Translations under genes and position numbers: made by a program | NCBI RefSeq assembly: GCF_001307275.1 | Contig: NZ_CP012831.1 | Location: 6,750,501 to 6,814,500, forward strand | Length of the DNA: 64,000 nt | Direction of reading: 5' to 3' | DNA from: Pseudomonas fluorescens | Lineage (GTDB): Bacteria > Pseudomonadota > Gammaproteobacteria > Pseudomonadales > Pseudomonadaceae | Shown: one piece after another, positions 53,002-61,885 of the stretch | How the letters are laid out: the number at the start of each line of letters is the position of its first letter | How positions within the stretch are numbered: position 1 is the stretch's first letter | The notes under the pieces: model-generated | The model's database searches: none | Told to the model about the DNA's origin: nothing | What the model saw: the letters and a program-made list of their open reading frames with translations, nothing else

Positions 53002-54093
53002 TCAGCCCTCGCTCGAGTCGTCGGCGTTAGATCGACGATAGGCGCCTGGGCTGACGCCAGTCCATTTCTTGAAGGCCCGGTGAAAGGCGCTGCTTTCCTG
53101 GAAGCCTGTGAGCGCCGCCACCTCCATGACCGTCATGTCTGGCTGACAGAGCAGATTGATTGCCATATCCCGCCGCAAGTTGTCCTTCAGGCGCTGGTAA
53201 CTGATGCCTTCGGCCTGCAGCCTTCGCTGAAGGGTCGAATAGGACATGCCAAGAACCTTCGCCAGCTTGTCGAGCTCTGGCCATTGTTCCGGGTCAAGCC
53301 CCCTTAATCTCATTCGGACCTGGACGCTGATACTGTCTTCGTTGCGATATTTGACTAACAGGCTGGCAGGCGACTCCTTCATGAAGGTCGACAGGGTAGC
53401 CTGGGTCTGCACCACCCTCAGGTTCAGATAACTGCGATCAAATCGCACCCTGCTGGTTGGGGCGTCGAACTGAATGTCTTCGCAAAAACGCATGCGGTAG
53501 TCGCTGTCGTCAGCGGGCCGGGAGGGCCTGAAGCAGAGCGTCTGAATTGGAATGCGCCTGTTACCCAGCCAGCACAGCAGGCCATGGACCAGGATCAGCC
53601 AGGTTCCATAGCTGAACAGGCGTCGCTCAACGCCGCGATCATGAATGACGATGACGGCGCAGTCGCCGTCAAACATCAGTTCACCGTAGATGTCGTCGAG
53701 TACGAGCCGAAGAAACTTCAAAATCCGATGCAACGCCTGTTCTAGCGACGTGGAACCAATCGACGCCTGGCACATCAGTCGGAAGCTGCCTCTTCGCATT
53801 GGGTGACTATCGATGCCGAAAAACTCATCATCGAGAAGGTCTGAAAGCGCAACCCACAAACGAGAAAATGCAGCTGCCGAAACGCGCGCCTGGGGCGAGG
53901 TGAGGAGCTCAGGATCGATGCGTGCTTGCTGCAGGACGCCAGCGGTATCCAACTGGCGCCGCAATGCGCCCTCGAGGGCTTCATGCACCAAGCTGATTGA
54001 AGTAGTCCCTTTGTCTTGGGCGAGCACGCGTATTTCTCTCTGCGGGTGGCCTCGCGGTCGAGGTTGCGTCAATAAGTTCTCGCGCCAACGCAA
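53002..54093 (-). CDS. AraC-family regulator (OruR/arabinose-binding-domain type)
   Basis: 363 residues from ATG 54093; a GTG at about 54027 (VLAQDKG) could be the real start because the first 20 residues look unconserved. The N-terminal part (about 200 residues) resembles the regulatory domain of OruR/ArgR-like proteins. The C-terminal AraC domain has LAKVLGMSYSTLQRRLQAEG and VMEVAALTGFQESSAFHRAFKKWTG, with YQRLKDNLRRDMA between. It lies between the transporter and the divergent MaoC gene and probably activates both. Confidence 0.87.
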   Translation of the reverse strand: MRWRENLLTQPRPRGHPQREIRVLAQDKGTTSISLVHEALEGALRRQLDTAGVLQQARIDPELLTSPQARVSAAAFSRLWVALSDLLDDEFFGIDSHPMRRGSFRLMCQASIGSTSLEQALHRILKFLRLVLDDIYGELMFDGDCAVIVIHDRGVERRLFSYGTWLILVHGLLCWLGNRRIPIQTLCFRPSRPADDSDYRMRFCEDIQFDAPTSRVRFDRSYLNLRVVQTQATLSTFMKESPASLLVKYRNEDSISVQVRMRLRGLDPEQWPELDKLAKVLGMSYSTLQRRLQAEGISYQRLKDNLRRDMAINLLCQPDMTVMEVAALTGFQESSAFHRAFKKWTGVSPGAYRRSNADDSSEG

Positions 54094-54285
54094 CGCGTGT
54101 CAACCCGAAGGTGGTGCAGGTTGAGATCAATTGGGTAACAGCGCCGTCAGGACCTCGATGCCAAGCCCCATTGTCCAAAGCGTTCAGCCAGGCTGAGGTG
54201 GTTGAACATTGCCGTGAGCCCTGGTCACCGCCACTATCCATTCCAGAACCTCAATGGTCATGACACAAAAAATGGAGACATCGCG

Positions 54286-54738
54286 ATGGAAAAGGCGCTG
54301 TTTTGGGAAGACTTTACGCCTGGCAGAACATGGGCTGCCACGCAGCCTGCCGCCATCACAGAGGGGCAAATTATTGCCTTTGCGACCGAGTACGATCCTC
54401 TGGACATGCATATCGATCCGGACCTGGCCCATTCGAGCCCGTTAGGGGTGCACTGTGCCAGCGCGGTGCAAACCTTCGGTTTTGCGCAGCGCTTGATGTG
54501 CGAGGCGTTGTTTCTTCAAACAAGCCTCGTGGCGGGAGGGAAGATCGATGCGTTCAGGTTGATTGCTCCTGTAGTGCCAGGAGACAAGCTCAAACTTAGC
54601 GCCCAAGTCCTCCGATTACTCATTCACACCAGAAACCCAAACCGAGGCTGGGTTGTGTTCGATGTGGAAGTTGCTACGACAACGGGAAAAGCTGTCCTCG
54701 CGTATGAGATCACGGTGTTAATACTCCGCAGAAGCTAG
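54286..54738 (+). CDS. MaoC-like dehydratase (hotdog fold)
   Basis: ATG 54286 follows AATGGAGACATCGCG; 150 residues beginning MEKALFWEDFTPG. The hydratase-2 motif is seen in ITEGQIIAFATEYDPLDMHID with S/L at SSPLGVHCAS; the acid/His pair is D and H in PLDMHID. The family hydrates enoyl-CoA esters. In this cluster it would follow the acyl-CoA synthetase in a beta-oxidation-like step. It is divergent from the AraC gene. Confidence 0.87.
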   Translation: MEKALFWEDFTPGRTWAATQPAAITEGQIIAFATEYDPLDMHIDPDLAHSSPLGVHCASAVQTFGFAQRLMCEALFLQTSLVAGGKIDAFRLIAPVVPGDKLKLSAQVLRLLIHTRNPNRGWVVFDVEVATTTGKAVLAYEITVLILRRS

Positions 54739-54806
54739 GGCCCTTGTGACGCTCCGAACATTGTCCATTCGTAAACATTCAAAACGAACACGTGCCTGGC
54801 CCCGGA

Positions 54807-55832
54807 CTAACGTGCCGGCTCCGACTGCGTCAATGTCAAAGGCTTCAGGGAAAACACCTGGTCATCCGTCAGTTTTTGCACATCGACACGATGGGGGAAA
54901 ATGTTTTTTTCCACGAACAAGTCATCGACTTGCTGCAGTGCCTGGACATCCTGCGGTTCGAGCGGCAACAGCGCCTCATCCCCCCAACTGCGTAGTCGTT
55001 GCGAGACTTCCAGGGGAATATCGTTGACCTTGGCGAAGACCCGTGCGTACTCGTCAGGATTCTGCCGGGCCCATTCGAAGGCCTTGGCAAAGCGTTGCAA
55101 TACGTCGCTAAGTGCCTTGCGCTTGAGGGGATCGGCCAGGACGTCATCGGAGGCGGTGATGAAGGTCAGGCCGGTATTGATGCCCTCGCCGCTGATCAGC
55201 ACCCGCGCGCCCTGCTGCTCGGCAAACGCCTGATAAATCCCGAAGGTGGCCCAGGCTTCGATCTTGCCAGCGTTGAATGCGGACAAGGCATCGGTCGGCA
55301 GGACAAATCCGACATTGACCTCCTTGTCCTCGACACCGGCATTGGCCAGTGCGCGAATCAACAGGTATTGGGAAATGCTGGCGCGAGCCGAAGACACCAC
55401 GACGTTGCGGCCTTTCAAGTCGGCAACGGTGCGGATCTGCGAATCAGCTGGAACCAGGATCGCAATGCCCCTTGATTGACTACGTCGTACCGCGACGATG
55501 CGCAGTGGCGTACCACCGGTCGCGGCGGCGAGCACCGGCGTATCGCCAGCCGGTGCCAAATCGACGGCACCAGCGCGCAAGGCTTCGAACAAGGGCGCGG
55601 CCCCCTGGAAGTTCGCCCATTCAATTGTGTAGTCGATCCCTTCCAATGCATGTGCCGCCTCGACCACAGTGCGCAAGCCCTTGGCTTGATCGCCCAAAAT
55701 CAACTTGACGCCGGACAAGTCTGACTTGGCAGCAGATGGAGATTGGGACTCGACCGTGTCACCGCAACCGCTGAGTAGCAACGCGACGCAGGACAACAAC
55801 ACCAGCGCAGATTTGCGAACGTGTATCGGCAT
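54807..55832 (-). CDS. Aliphatic-sulfonate/nitrate-type ABC substrate-binding lipoprotein (SsuA-like)
   Basis: ATG 55832 gives 341 residues; the much longer open frame upstream is antisense to the ATPase. The signal ends in a lipobox (LLLSGC), so the protein is probably tethered to the membrane. The body matches type II binding proteins for sulfonates/taurine: GDTPVLAAATGG, TVADLKGRNVVVSSARASI and IEAWATFGIYQAFA. It is last in the permease-ATPase-binding protein operon on the minus strand. Confidence 0.9.
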   Translation of the reverse strand: MPIHVRKSALVLLSCVALLLSGCGDTVESQSPSAAKSDLSGVKLILGDQAKGLRTVVEAAHALEGIDYTIEWANFQGAAPLFEALRAGAVDLAPAGDTPVLAAATGGTPLRIVAVRRSQSRGIAILVPADSQIRTVADLKGRNVVVSSARASISQYLLIRALANAGVEDKEVNVGFVLPTDALSAFNAGKIEAWATFGIYQAFAEQQGARVLISGEGINTGLTFITASDDVLADPLKRKALSDVLQRFAKAFEWARQNPDEYARVFAKVNDIPLEVSQRLRSWGDEALLPLEPQDVQALQQVDDLFVEKNIFPHRVDVQKLTDDQVFSLKPLTLTQSEPAR

Positions 55833-55869
55833 GACAGCACATCCCTGTATCAATGAATTGAAAGCAGCG

Positions 55870-56658
55870 TCAGCCATGGGCAAAACGCCGGACAGCCTTG
55901 TTCGTGAGCGGTCGTTCAGCCACGGCAACGGTCTCCACCTCGACCCCCAACAACCCCAGCAAGCGCGCACGGATCGCTTGGAAACCCTGCTGCCCGGTAT
56001 CTCTAGCCCGCGGCAGATCGATCGACAATTGCTCGGCGATCTTGCCATTGGCCAACACGATCACCCGATCGGCCAGCAGGATGGCTTCATCCACGTCATG
56101 GGTGACCAGCAACACCGCCGGGGTGTGCTTGCGCCACAACTCGATGATCAGCCGATGCATGCGAATCCGGGTCAGTGCATCGAGCGCGGCGAAGGGTTCG
56201 TCGAGCAGCAACAGCTTGGGTTCGCGCACCAGGCCACGGGCCAGCGCCACGCGTTGCGCTTCACCGCCGGAGAGCGTCGCCGGATAGGCCTCCAGACGAT
56301 GGGCCAAGCCGACCTCCGTCAGCGCTTGCACCGCTCGCGCCTTGGCGTCCGGGGTGTGCAGACCGAGAACCACATTCTTCCAGGCGCGCTTCCACGGCAT
56401 CAACCGCGGCTCCTGAAACACCGCGGCCCGTGCCTTGGGCACCAGCAACTGACCGCTGTCGATACTGTCCAGGCCGGCCAGGCTGCGCAGCAAGGTGGTC
56501 TTGCCCGAACCGCTGGCCCCGAGCAGCGCGACGAATTCGCCTGGTGCGATGTCCAGGTCCAAGCCATCGATGACCCGTTGCTCGCCGAATTGGCGTACCA
56601 CATTACGCAGTTGTACCGGTGCTTCTGACTGCAGGTTTTTTGCCGCGATAGTCGACAT
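55870..56658 (-). CDS. ABC transporter ATPase (SsuB-like)
   Basis: 262 residues with Walker A GASGSGKTT, Q-loop in the segment EPRLMPWKR, signature LSGGEAQRVALARG and Walker B LLLLDEPFAALD, then the H-switch in LVTHDVDEAI. The length and motifs fit SsuB/TauB. It directly follows the permease with one base between stop and the next ATG region, so the operon is compact. It powers uptake of a sulfonate-type ligand, by analogy. Confidence 0.9.
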   Translation of the reverse strand: MSTIAAKNLQSEAPVQLRNVVRQFGEQRVIDGLDLDIAPGEFVALLGASGSGKTTLLRSLAGLDSIDSGQLLVPKARAAVFQEPRLMPWKRAWKNVVLGLHTPDAKARAVQALTEVGLAHRLEAYPATLSGGEAQRVALARGLVREPKLLLLDEPFAALDALTRIRMHRLIIELWRKHTPAVLLVTHDVDEAILLADRVIVLANGKIAEQLSIDLPRARDTGQQGFQAIRARLLGLLGVEVETVAVAERPLTNKAVRRFAHG

Positions 56659-56659
56659 G

Positions 56660-57532
56660 TCAGTTCCTCACAAAAGATGGGCGCCAGGCCAGGGCAAAAC
56701 GCTCGAGCGTGCGGATCAGTCCGTCGATCAATAAACCGAGGACGCTGTAGATAAGCAGGCAGATCACGATCACGTCGGTGCGCATGAAATCCCGCGCATC
56801 ACTGGCCAGAAAACCGATGCCGGCGGTGGTGTTGATCTGTTCGACGAACACCAGGGCCAGCCAGGAAATTCCCAGGGAATAGCGCAAGCCGACAAAAAAC
56901 GAAGGCAAGGAACCTGGCAAGATCACATGCCAGATCAACTCGCGACGATTCAGGCCCAGGGTGTTGGCGGCCTCGATCAGCTTGGGGTCGATGTTGCGAA
57001 TCCCGGCGAACAGATTCAGGTACACCGGAAAAGTCGTACCGGTGACGATCAGCGCGATCTTGGTGAACTCGCCGATGCCGAACCAGAGGATGAACAACGG
57101 CACCAGCGCCAGGGAAGGAATGGTGCGCAGCATCTGCATCGGCGAGTCGAGGATGACCTCACCACGCTTGGACAAACCAGTGATCAGCGCCGCAATGACG
57201 CCGACGCTGACCCCGATGCTCAACCCCAGCAACGCGCGCTGCAGCGACACCAGCAAATGCTTGCCCAGCTCCCCGGACACAATCATCGCCCAGAGGGTGC
57301 CGCCTATTTGCGAGGGGGCGGCGATAATCCGTTGGGGGATCAGGCCGAGCTGCGACGCCAGTTCCCACAAGAGCAGCAACGCAACCGGACTGAGCAGGCG
57401 CAGAAGGACTTCCGGGGTTCGCCAGTTGTGTAGCCAGCCGGGAATCAGCTTCGACGCACCCCGGCTCTCAACAGCCTTGCTGACAGAAAACGAGCTACTC
57501 GTGCTCCGCGTATCGAAGGTCTTTTCGGTCAT
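56660..57532 (-). CDS. ABC transporter permease (SsuC-like)
   Basis: 290 residues with about six membrane segments and the EAA loop region EAANTLGLNRRELIWHVILPGSLP, typical of SsuC/TauC permeases (landmarks EAANTLGLNR and ILPGSLPS). First gene of the operon; the 57533-57894 gap with AT-rich sequence lies upstream and divides it from the divergent LLM monooxygenase. Confidence 0.9.
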   Translation of the reverse strand: MTEKTFDTRSTSSSFSVSKAVESRGASKLIPGWLHNWRTPEVLLRLLSPVALLLLWELASQLGLIPQRIIAAPSQIGGTLWAMIVSGELGKHLLVSLQRALLGLSIGVSVGVIAALITGLSKRGEVILDSPMQMLRTIPSLALVPLFILWFGIGEFTKIALIVTGTTFPVYLNLFAGIRNIDPKLIEAANTLGLNRRELIWHVILPGSLPSFFVGLRYSLGISWLALVFVEQINTTAGIGFLASDARDFMRTDVIVICLLIYSVLGLLIDGLIRTLERFALAWRPSFVRN

Positions 57533-57894
57533 CAGGCTTCCTTCCTCATCAAGAATACGGCTTCGAATTCATGCTATTCGCATAAAAAACACCAGTGAAA
57601 TTCTTTTTGGGAATAACCTAATATGATTAAAAATCAGATATAAAATAATCCAGATAAATTATTTGCATAATAAAAGCTCGCAGTCCACGTCCCGCGGCGG
57701 ATGCATCCCTGACACACCTTAAAATGCGCATTTCTGATATTTATTATTTCATATGATTCATTTAATTAATAATTAACTTAGAACAAAACGGCATTTCACA
57801 GCCCTGCCCGCTGCGCCTACTTTCGACGTCACAGACCGACCCCCTGCCCGGTGGAGGCTTGAAATCACGCCTATCCAAAGACAAGGAACCCAGC
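57533..57894. promoter_or_regulatory. AT-rich divergent control region of the sulfur operon
   Basis: 362 bases without a gene, unusually AT-rich (57590-57780) for this genome. ATAACCTAAT (57613-57622) followed by an A/T run also occurs at 61188-61197 in the other divergent gap of the cluster. CysB-type or related sulfate-starvation regulators commonly act at such AT-rich regions. I looked for GG-N10-GC (sigma-54) and found no valid match. Confidence 0.45.
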
Positions 57895-58983
57895 ATGAGC
57901 ATCGAATTCATCGGTTACATCGGTGGCCATCAATCCTCGGAAACCCAGCCGCGCAGCGGCCCGGTGTTGCAGCCCGAATATGTAGAGACCGTCGCCCGCG
58001 CCCATGAGGAAGCCGGTTTCGACCGCGCCCTGGTCGCGTTCCACTCCAACAGTCCGGACAGCACGCTGATTGCCTCCCATGCCGCCAGCGTGACGAAAAA
58101 GCTGAAGTTCCTGATTGCCCATCGACCGGGATTCGCCGCCCCGACCCTGGCCGCACGACAGTTCACCACCCTCGATGTGTTCAATGGTGGGCGCACCGCC
58201 GTGCACATCATCACCGGCGGCGATGATCGTGAATTGCGCGCCGATGGAAGCTACATCGGCAAAGACGAGCGCTACGCCCGTACCGATGAATACCTTGATG
58301 TGCTGCGTCAGGAATGGACCCGCGAAAAGCCCTTCGACTATCAGGGCAAGTACTACCAGGTCGAGGGTGCGCACTCGCAAGTCAAGTCGCCGCAACAGCC
58401 ACACATACCGCTGTATTTTGGTGGCTCATCGGCGGCGGCCATCGCTGTAGCCGGCAAGCATGCAGACGTTTACGCATTGTGGGGTGAAACCTACGAACAG
58501 GTGCGCGAAGTGGTGAATCAGGTGCGCGCCGAGGCGGCCAGGCACGGGCGCAGCATTCGTTTCAGCCTGTCGTTGCGACCGATCCTGGCCGACACCGAAG
58601 CGCAAGCCTGGGACCGTGCCGAGCGCATCCTGCAACAGGCCACAGCGTTGGCCGAACAGAACGGCTTTGTGCGTCGCGAACCGCCGAACGAAGGGTCCCG
58701 ACGCTTGCTGGCGGCCGCGGCCCAGGGCTCGCGCCTGGATAAACGCCTGTGGACCGGGATCGCCGGTCTGCTCGGCGCACAAGGCAATTCGACTTCGCTG
58801 GTCGGCACCCCGGAACAAGTGGCCGAAGCCCTGCTCGACTATTACGACCTGGGCATCACCACGTTCCTGATCCGCGGTTTTGACCCACTTGATGACACCA
58901 TCGATTATGGCAAGCGTCTGATCCCGCTGACCCGTCAACTCGTCGCCGAACGCGAACGGCAAGCGGCGGAAAAAGTCGCGTAA
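57895..58983 (+). CDS. LLM-class FMNH2-dependent monooxygenase (SsuD/MsuD-like)
   Basis: ATG 57895 follows AAGGAACCCAGC; 362 residues. Features of the flavin-dependent sulfonate/sulfone monooxygenase barrel include the FHSNSPDSTLIASH, HRPGFAAPTLAARQF and NIVTGG-like VHIITGGDDREL segments, and YFGGSSAAAIAVAGKHADVY. Such enzymes use reduced FMN and O2 to release sulfite from a sulfonate or attack sulfur or nitrogen compounds. No dedicated flavin reductase (SsuE) lies in the window. Confidence 0.87.
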   Translation: MSIEFIGYIGGHQSSETQPRSGPVLQPEYVETVARAHEEAGFDRALVAFHSNSPDSTLIASHAASVTKKLKFLIAHRPGFAAPTLAARQFTTLDVFNGGRTAVHIITGGDDRELRADGSYIGKDERYARTDEYLDVLRQEWTREKPFDYQGKYYQVEGAHSQVKSPQQPHIPLYFGGSSAAAIAVAGKHADVYALWGETYEQVREVVNQVRAEAARHGRSIRFSLSLRPILADTEAQAWDRAERILQQATALAEQNGFVRREPPNEGSRRLLAAAAQGSRLDKRLWTGIAGLLGAQGNSTSLVGTPEQVAEALLDYYDLGITTFLIRGFDPLDDTIDYGKRLIPLTRQLVAERERQAAEKVA

Positions 58984-59000
58984 AGCACTGAGTATCTAAT

Positions 59001-59158
59001 GTGGGAGCGAGCCTGCTCGCGATTAGGCCATCACAGTCAGCATCAATGTTGAATGTCAGTCCCCTATCGCGAGCAAGCTCGCTCCCACATTGGGTTGTGG
59101 TTGGATGGGCGATTCGTGCCCCGCCCACTCATCACTGTGGGAGCGAGCTTGCTCGCGA
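59001..59158. repeat. REP cluster, three elements
   Basis: GTGGGAGCGAGCCTGCTCGCGATT (59001), an inverted copy ending at 59088, and a further direct copy GTGGGAGCGAGCTTGCTCGCG (59137-59158). They fill the gap between the monooxygenase and the convergent aldolase gene. Confidence 0.88.
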
Positions 59159-59208
59159 AAGCGGTGAGTCAGGCAAAGACAGAGCCGCCTGGCACACCGC
59201 TTGAAAAC

Positions 59209-60003
59209 TCAGTTCTTGTAGTCGATGTCGGTCCGTTCCAACTGCCGGATCAGCGCATTCCAGTGCCGCGCAACACCCGGCCCGTCACCACTTTTGAACA
59301 CTTCGGCCTGTTTCTCGACCTTGGCCACCACTTCGGCCGGAGGAAAGATCAAGTCGGCATTGCCGCCAGCCTGTGCCGCGATCTGAATGTTGCAGGCGCG
59401 CTCCAGCCCTTGCAGTTGCTGGAATGCGTGCTCGACGCTGATCCCCGCCGTCAGCAAACCGTGGTTACGCAGAATCAGCACACTCTTGTCCCCCAGGTCC
59501 GCCACCAACCGTTCACGCTCGTCCAGATCCAGGGCGATACCTTCGTAACCGTGGTAGGCCACCCGCCCGGAAAAGCCGATGGAGTGCTGCGAGATCGGTA
59601 ACAGCCCGTCGCGCTGGGCCGATACCGCGATGCCATCGCGGGTATGGGTATGCAGGACCGCTTGCAGGTCGGGACGCGCACCGTGGATAGCGCTGTGGAT
59701 CACGTACCCGGCGTAGTTGATGCCCAGGCCGGTCGGGTCGTCGACGATGGTTCCGTCAATGTCGACCTTGACCAGGTTGGACGCGGTAATTTCATCGAAC
59801 AACAGCCCGAAGGCATTGATCAGGAAATGCTCCTCAGGCCCCGGCACCCGCGCGGAAAAGTGCGTGTAGATGTGATCGGTCCACTTGAACAGGGCCGCCA
59901 GCCGATAGGCGGCGGCCAGTTTTACCCGCACCTCCCATTCCTCGGGACTGACACGCTGGCGAACATTTTTCGAAACGCTGGATAACGGACTGACGCTGCT
60001 CAT
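59209..60003 (-). CDS. Class II aldolase/adducin family protein
   Basis: 264 residues with the zinc ligands of the family: HTHTRDG and, in the C-terminal half, RNHGLLTAG. The FSARVPGPEEHFLIN segment matches the substrate-phosphate loop region. Family enzymes cleave C-C bonds of phosphorylated or hydroxy-acid substrates. In a sulfur cluster it may remove a sulfur-containing or hydroxylated carbon fragment, but this is an inference. The ribosome-binding site is AGGAAGTTTTGCC. Confidence 0.85.
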   Translation of the reverse strand: MSSVSPLSSVSKNVRQRVSPEEWEVRVKLAAAYRLAALFKWTDHIYTHFSARVPGPEEHFLINAFGLLFDEITASNLVKVDIDGTIVDDPTGLGINYAGYVIHSAIHGARPDLQAVLHTHTRDGIAVSAQRDGLLPISQHSIGFSGRVAYHGYEGIALDLDERERLVADLGDKSVLILRNHGLLTAGISVEHAFQQLQGLERACNIQIAAQAGGNADLIFPPAEVVAKVEKQAEVFKSGDGPGVARHWNALIRQLERTDIDYKN

Positions 60004-60130
60004 GGCAAAACTTCCTGGATGGCCTTAAGGATCTCCAGGAAGCCTAGGGGAAGGCAAAAAATAATAAAAAGCACATTTTAATCTAAGCTAATTATTATTA
60101 TTTTTTATGATACGCCGCCCCTTCTCCCAC

Positions 60131-61036
60131 TCATGCAGCATGCTTGACCTTCTGCAACGATCCAGCCACCCGTTTGCCGAAGGCATCCACCGGCCCTTGA
60201 AGGTTGCCCAGGAAGTGCGGGTAGATCAGCCATAGGTCCATCACCGGCTTGAAATCCTTCAGCGGCATCACCGCCAGGTGTTCGCGATGAACACTGCGTT
60301 CCAGCAGCGGACGCGGCACCAGGCCGAGGCCCAGGCCATCGGCGACCAGGCCCAGTTGCAATTCGGTACCGAAGGTTTCCAGGTTGACCCGCAAAGCCAG
60401 GCCCTGGTCCGACAGGGTTCTCTGCAACCCGGCACGGAAACCGCAGCCGTCCGGATTGAGGATCCAGCCATTCTGGTAGACGTCGGCCAGTTTGCAGGGA
60501 CGCTTGGGCAACTGCGCGTTGGCGCACACCACCACCAGTTCCATCTTGCCGATCGACTCACCGACAATGTTGTCTGGAAAAATCTTGCCCGCGGGAAACA
60601 ACGCCGCCGCTGCATCCAATTCGCCACGCTCGATCTTGCCGACCAACTGGCTGCCCCAACCGGTGACGACCTGGGCACGTAGCTCGGGGTACTCCACGCG
60701 CAAATGCTTGAGCGCATCGAGCAGTACCACATCCCCGATCGTTTGCGGAACGCCCAGGCGCAACAGGCCGGTAGGCGGCGCATCGGTGGCGACCAGCTCG
60801 CGCAGGGCATCCATCTCCCGCAGGATCAGACGACACTGCTCGTAGACTCGCGTACCGATCAACGTGGGCTTGAGCGGCTTGGTGTTGCGGTCGAACAATT
60901 CCACGCCCAACGCTTGCTCGAAGTTCTGCACGCGGCGTGTGATAGCCGGTTGCGTCAGCTGCAAGGTCTCGGCGGCATGGCTGATGGACTGGCAACGAAT
61001 CACTTCGACAAAGGCGTCAATATCGTCAATTTTCAT
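60131..61036 (-). CDS. LysR-family regulator of the thiol dioxygenase cluster
   Basis: ATG 61036 (MKIDDIDAFVEVIRC) gives 301 residues, with helix-turn-helix SISHAAETLQLTQPAITRRV and an effector domain containing GLLRLGVPQTIGDVV. In P. aeruginosa a LysR gene stands in the same divergent position to the thiol dioxygenase gene (PA2601/PA2602), so local control is likely. Fifteen in-frame upstream codons are rejected. The gap to 61277 is AT-rich and carries the repeated ATAACCTAAT motif. Confidence 0.9.
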   Translation of the reverse strand: MKIDDIDAFVEVIRCQSISHAAETLQLTQPAITRRVQNFEQALGVELFDRNTKPLKPTLIGTRVYEQCRLILREMDALRELVATDAPPTGLLRLGVPQTIGDVVLLDALKHLRVEYPELRAQVVTGWGSQLVGKIERGELDAAAALFPAGKIFPDNIVGESIGKMELVVVCANAQLPKRPCKLADVYQNGWILNPDGCGFRAGLQRTLSDQGLALRVNLETFGTELQLGLVADGLGLGLVPRPLLERSVHREHLAVMPLKDFKPVMDLWLIYPHFLGNLQGPVDAFGKRVAGSLQKVKHAA

Positions 61037-61187
61037 TTGGCCCGCACATAGAGAACAGTCAATAAAATGTTTGAAAAGCATAATGCGCTGTAAAAAATCA
61101 TAGTGCCATTGCGCATGCCTGGATAGCCCGGCGCACCGATCGATAACCTCTAAGTCTATTCACAACTGTTCTAAATTCTTTTCAGCT

Positions 61188-61197
61188 ATAACCTAAT
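61188..61197. promoter_or_regulatory. ATAACCTAAT motif, second copy
   Basis: Same ten bases as at 57613-57622, each followed by an A/T-rich run and each in a divergent gap of the sulfur cluster. A shorter match ATAACCT lies at 61143. A shared regulator is only a suggestion. Confidence 0.35.
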
Positions 61198-61276
61198 CAT
61201 TAAAAAATAGCATATTAAGAAAAATCATTATGCTTAAATCATGGCAACAGATATTCAACACAACGACGGAATCGCC

Positions 61277-61885
61277 ATGACCCAGGCCCGACACCCGGAG
61301 AGACTCAGAGCATTCATCGGCGCCCTGGCGGAGCTGATCGATGGCAATCCTCGCGAAGGCGACCTGCTGCATCGCGGTGGCAAGCTGCTCGCTCAGTTGG
61401 TCAGCCACGACGATTGGCTGCCCGAGGATTTTGCCCAGGCAGACCCCGAGCGCTATCAGCAGTACTTGCTGCATGCCGATTCGCGGCAGCGTTTCAGCGT
61501 GGTCAGTTTTGTCTGGGGACCGGGGCAACGTACGCCGATCCACGATCATCGGGTCTGGGGGCTGATTGGCATGCTGCGTGGCGCCGAGCATTCCCAAGGC
61601 TTCGCCCGTCATCCCGACGGCACCCTGGTGCCCGAGGGCGCGCCCACACGGCTGGTACCGGGCCAGGTCGAAGCGGTGTCTCCCAAGATCGGCGACATCC
61701 ACCAAGTCAGCAACGCCTTCGATAACCAGGTGTCCATCAGCATTCACGTGTACGGCGCCAACATCGGCGCCGTTCGCCGTGCGGTGTATCAGCCCGACGG
61801 CAGCGAGAAGTTGTTCATTTCCGGTTATTCCAACGCCTTCCTCCCCAATATCTGGGACCTGTCCAAAGAGAGCCAAGCCCTATGA
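61277..61885 (+). CDS. 3-mercaptopropionate-type thiol dioxygenase (cysteine dioxygenase family)
   Basis: The ATG at 61277 gives 202 residues, matching P. aeruginosa MDO (PA2602), and places every known residue at its MDO number: iron ligands H89, H91 and H142, the Ser-His-Tyr triad S155-H157-Y159, and R168. The in-frame ATG at 61241 would add 12 unmatched residues. MDO oxidises 3-mercaptopropionate (and cysteine poorly) to the sulfinate. R168, with no cysteine crosslink partner, favours MDO over classical CDO. The rhodanese gene follows with a 4-base overlap. Confidence 0.93.
   Translation: MTQARHPERLRAFIGALAELIDGNPREGDLLHRGGKLLAQLVSHDDWLPEDFAQADPERYQQYLLHADSRQRFSVVSFVWGPGQRTPIHDHRVWGLIGMLRGAEHSQGFARHPDGTLVPEGAPTRLVPGQVEAVSPKIGDIHQVSNAFDNQVSISIHVYGANIGAVRRAVYQPDGSEKLFISGYSNAFLPNIWDLSKESQAL

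Noticed and set aside
57780..57894. Sigma-54 promoter before the LLM monooxygenase
   Set aside because: GGCATTTCACAGC has a 9-base instead of a 10-base gap between GG and GC, so it is not a valid -24/-12 pair.
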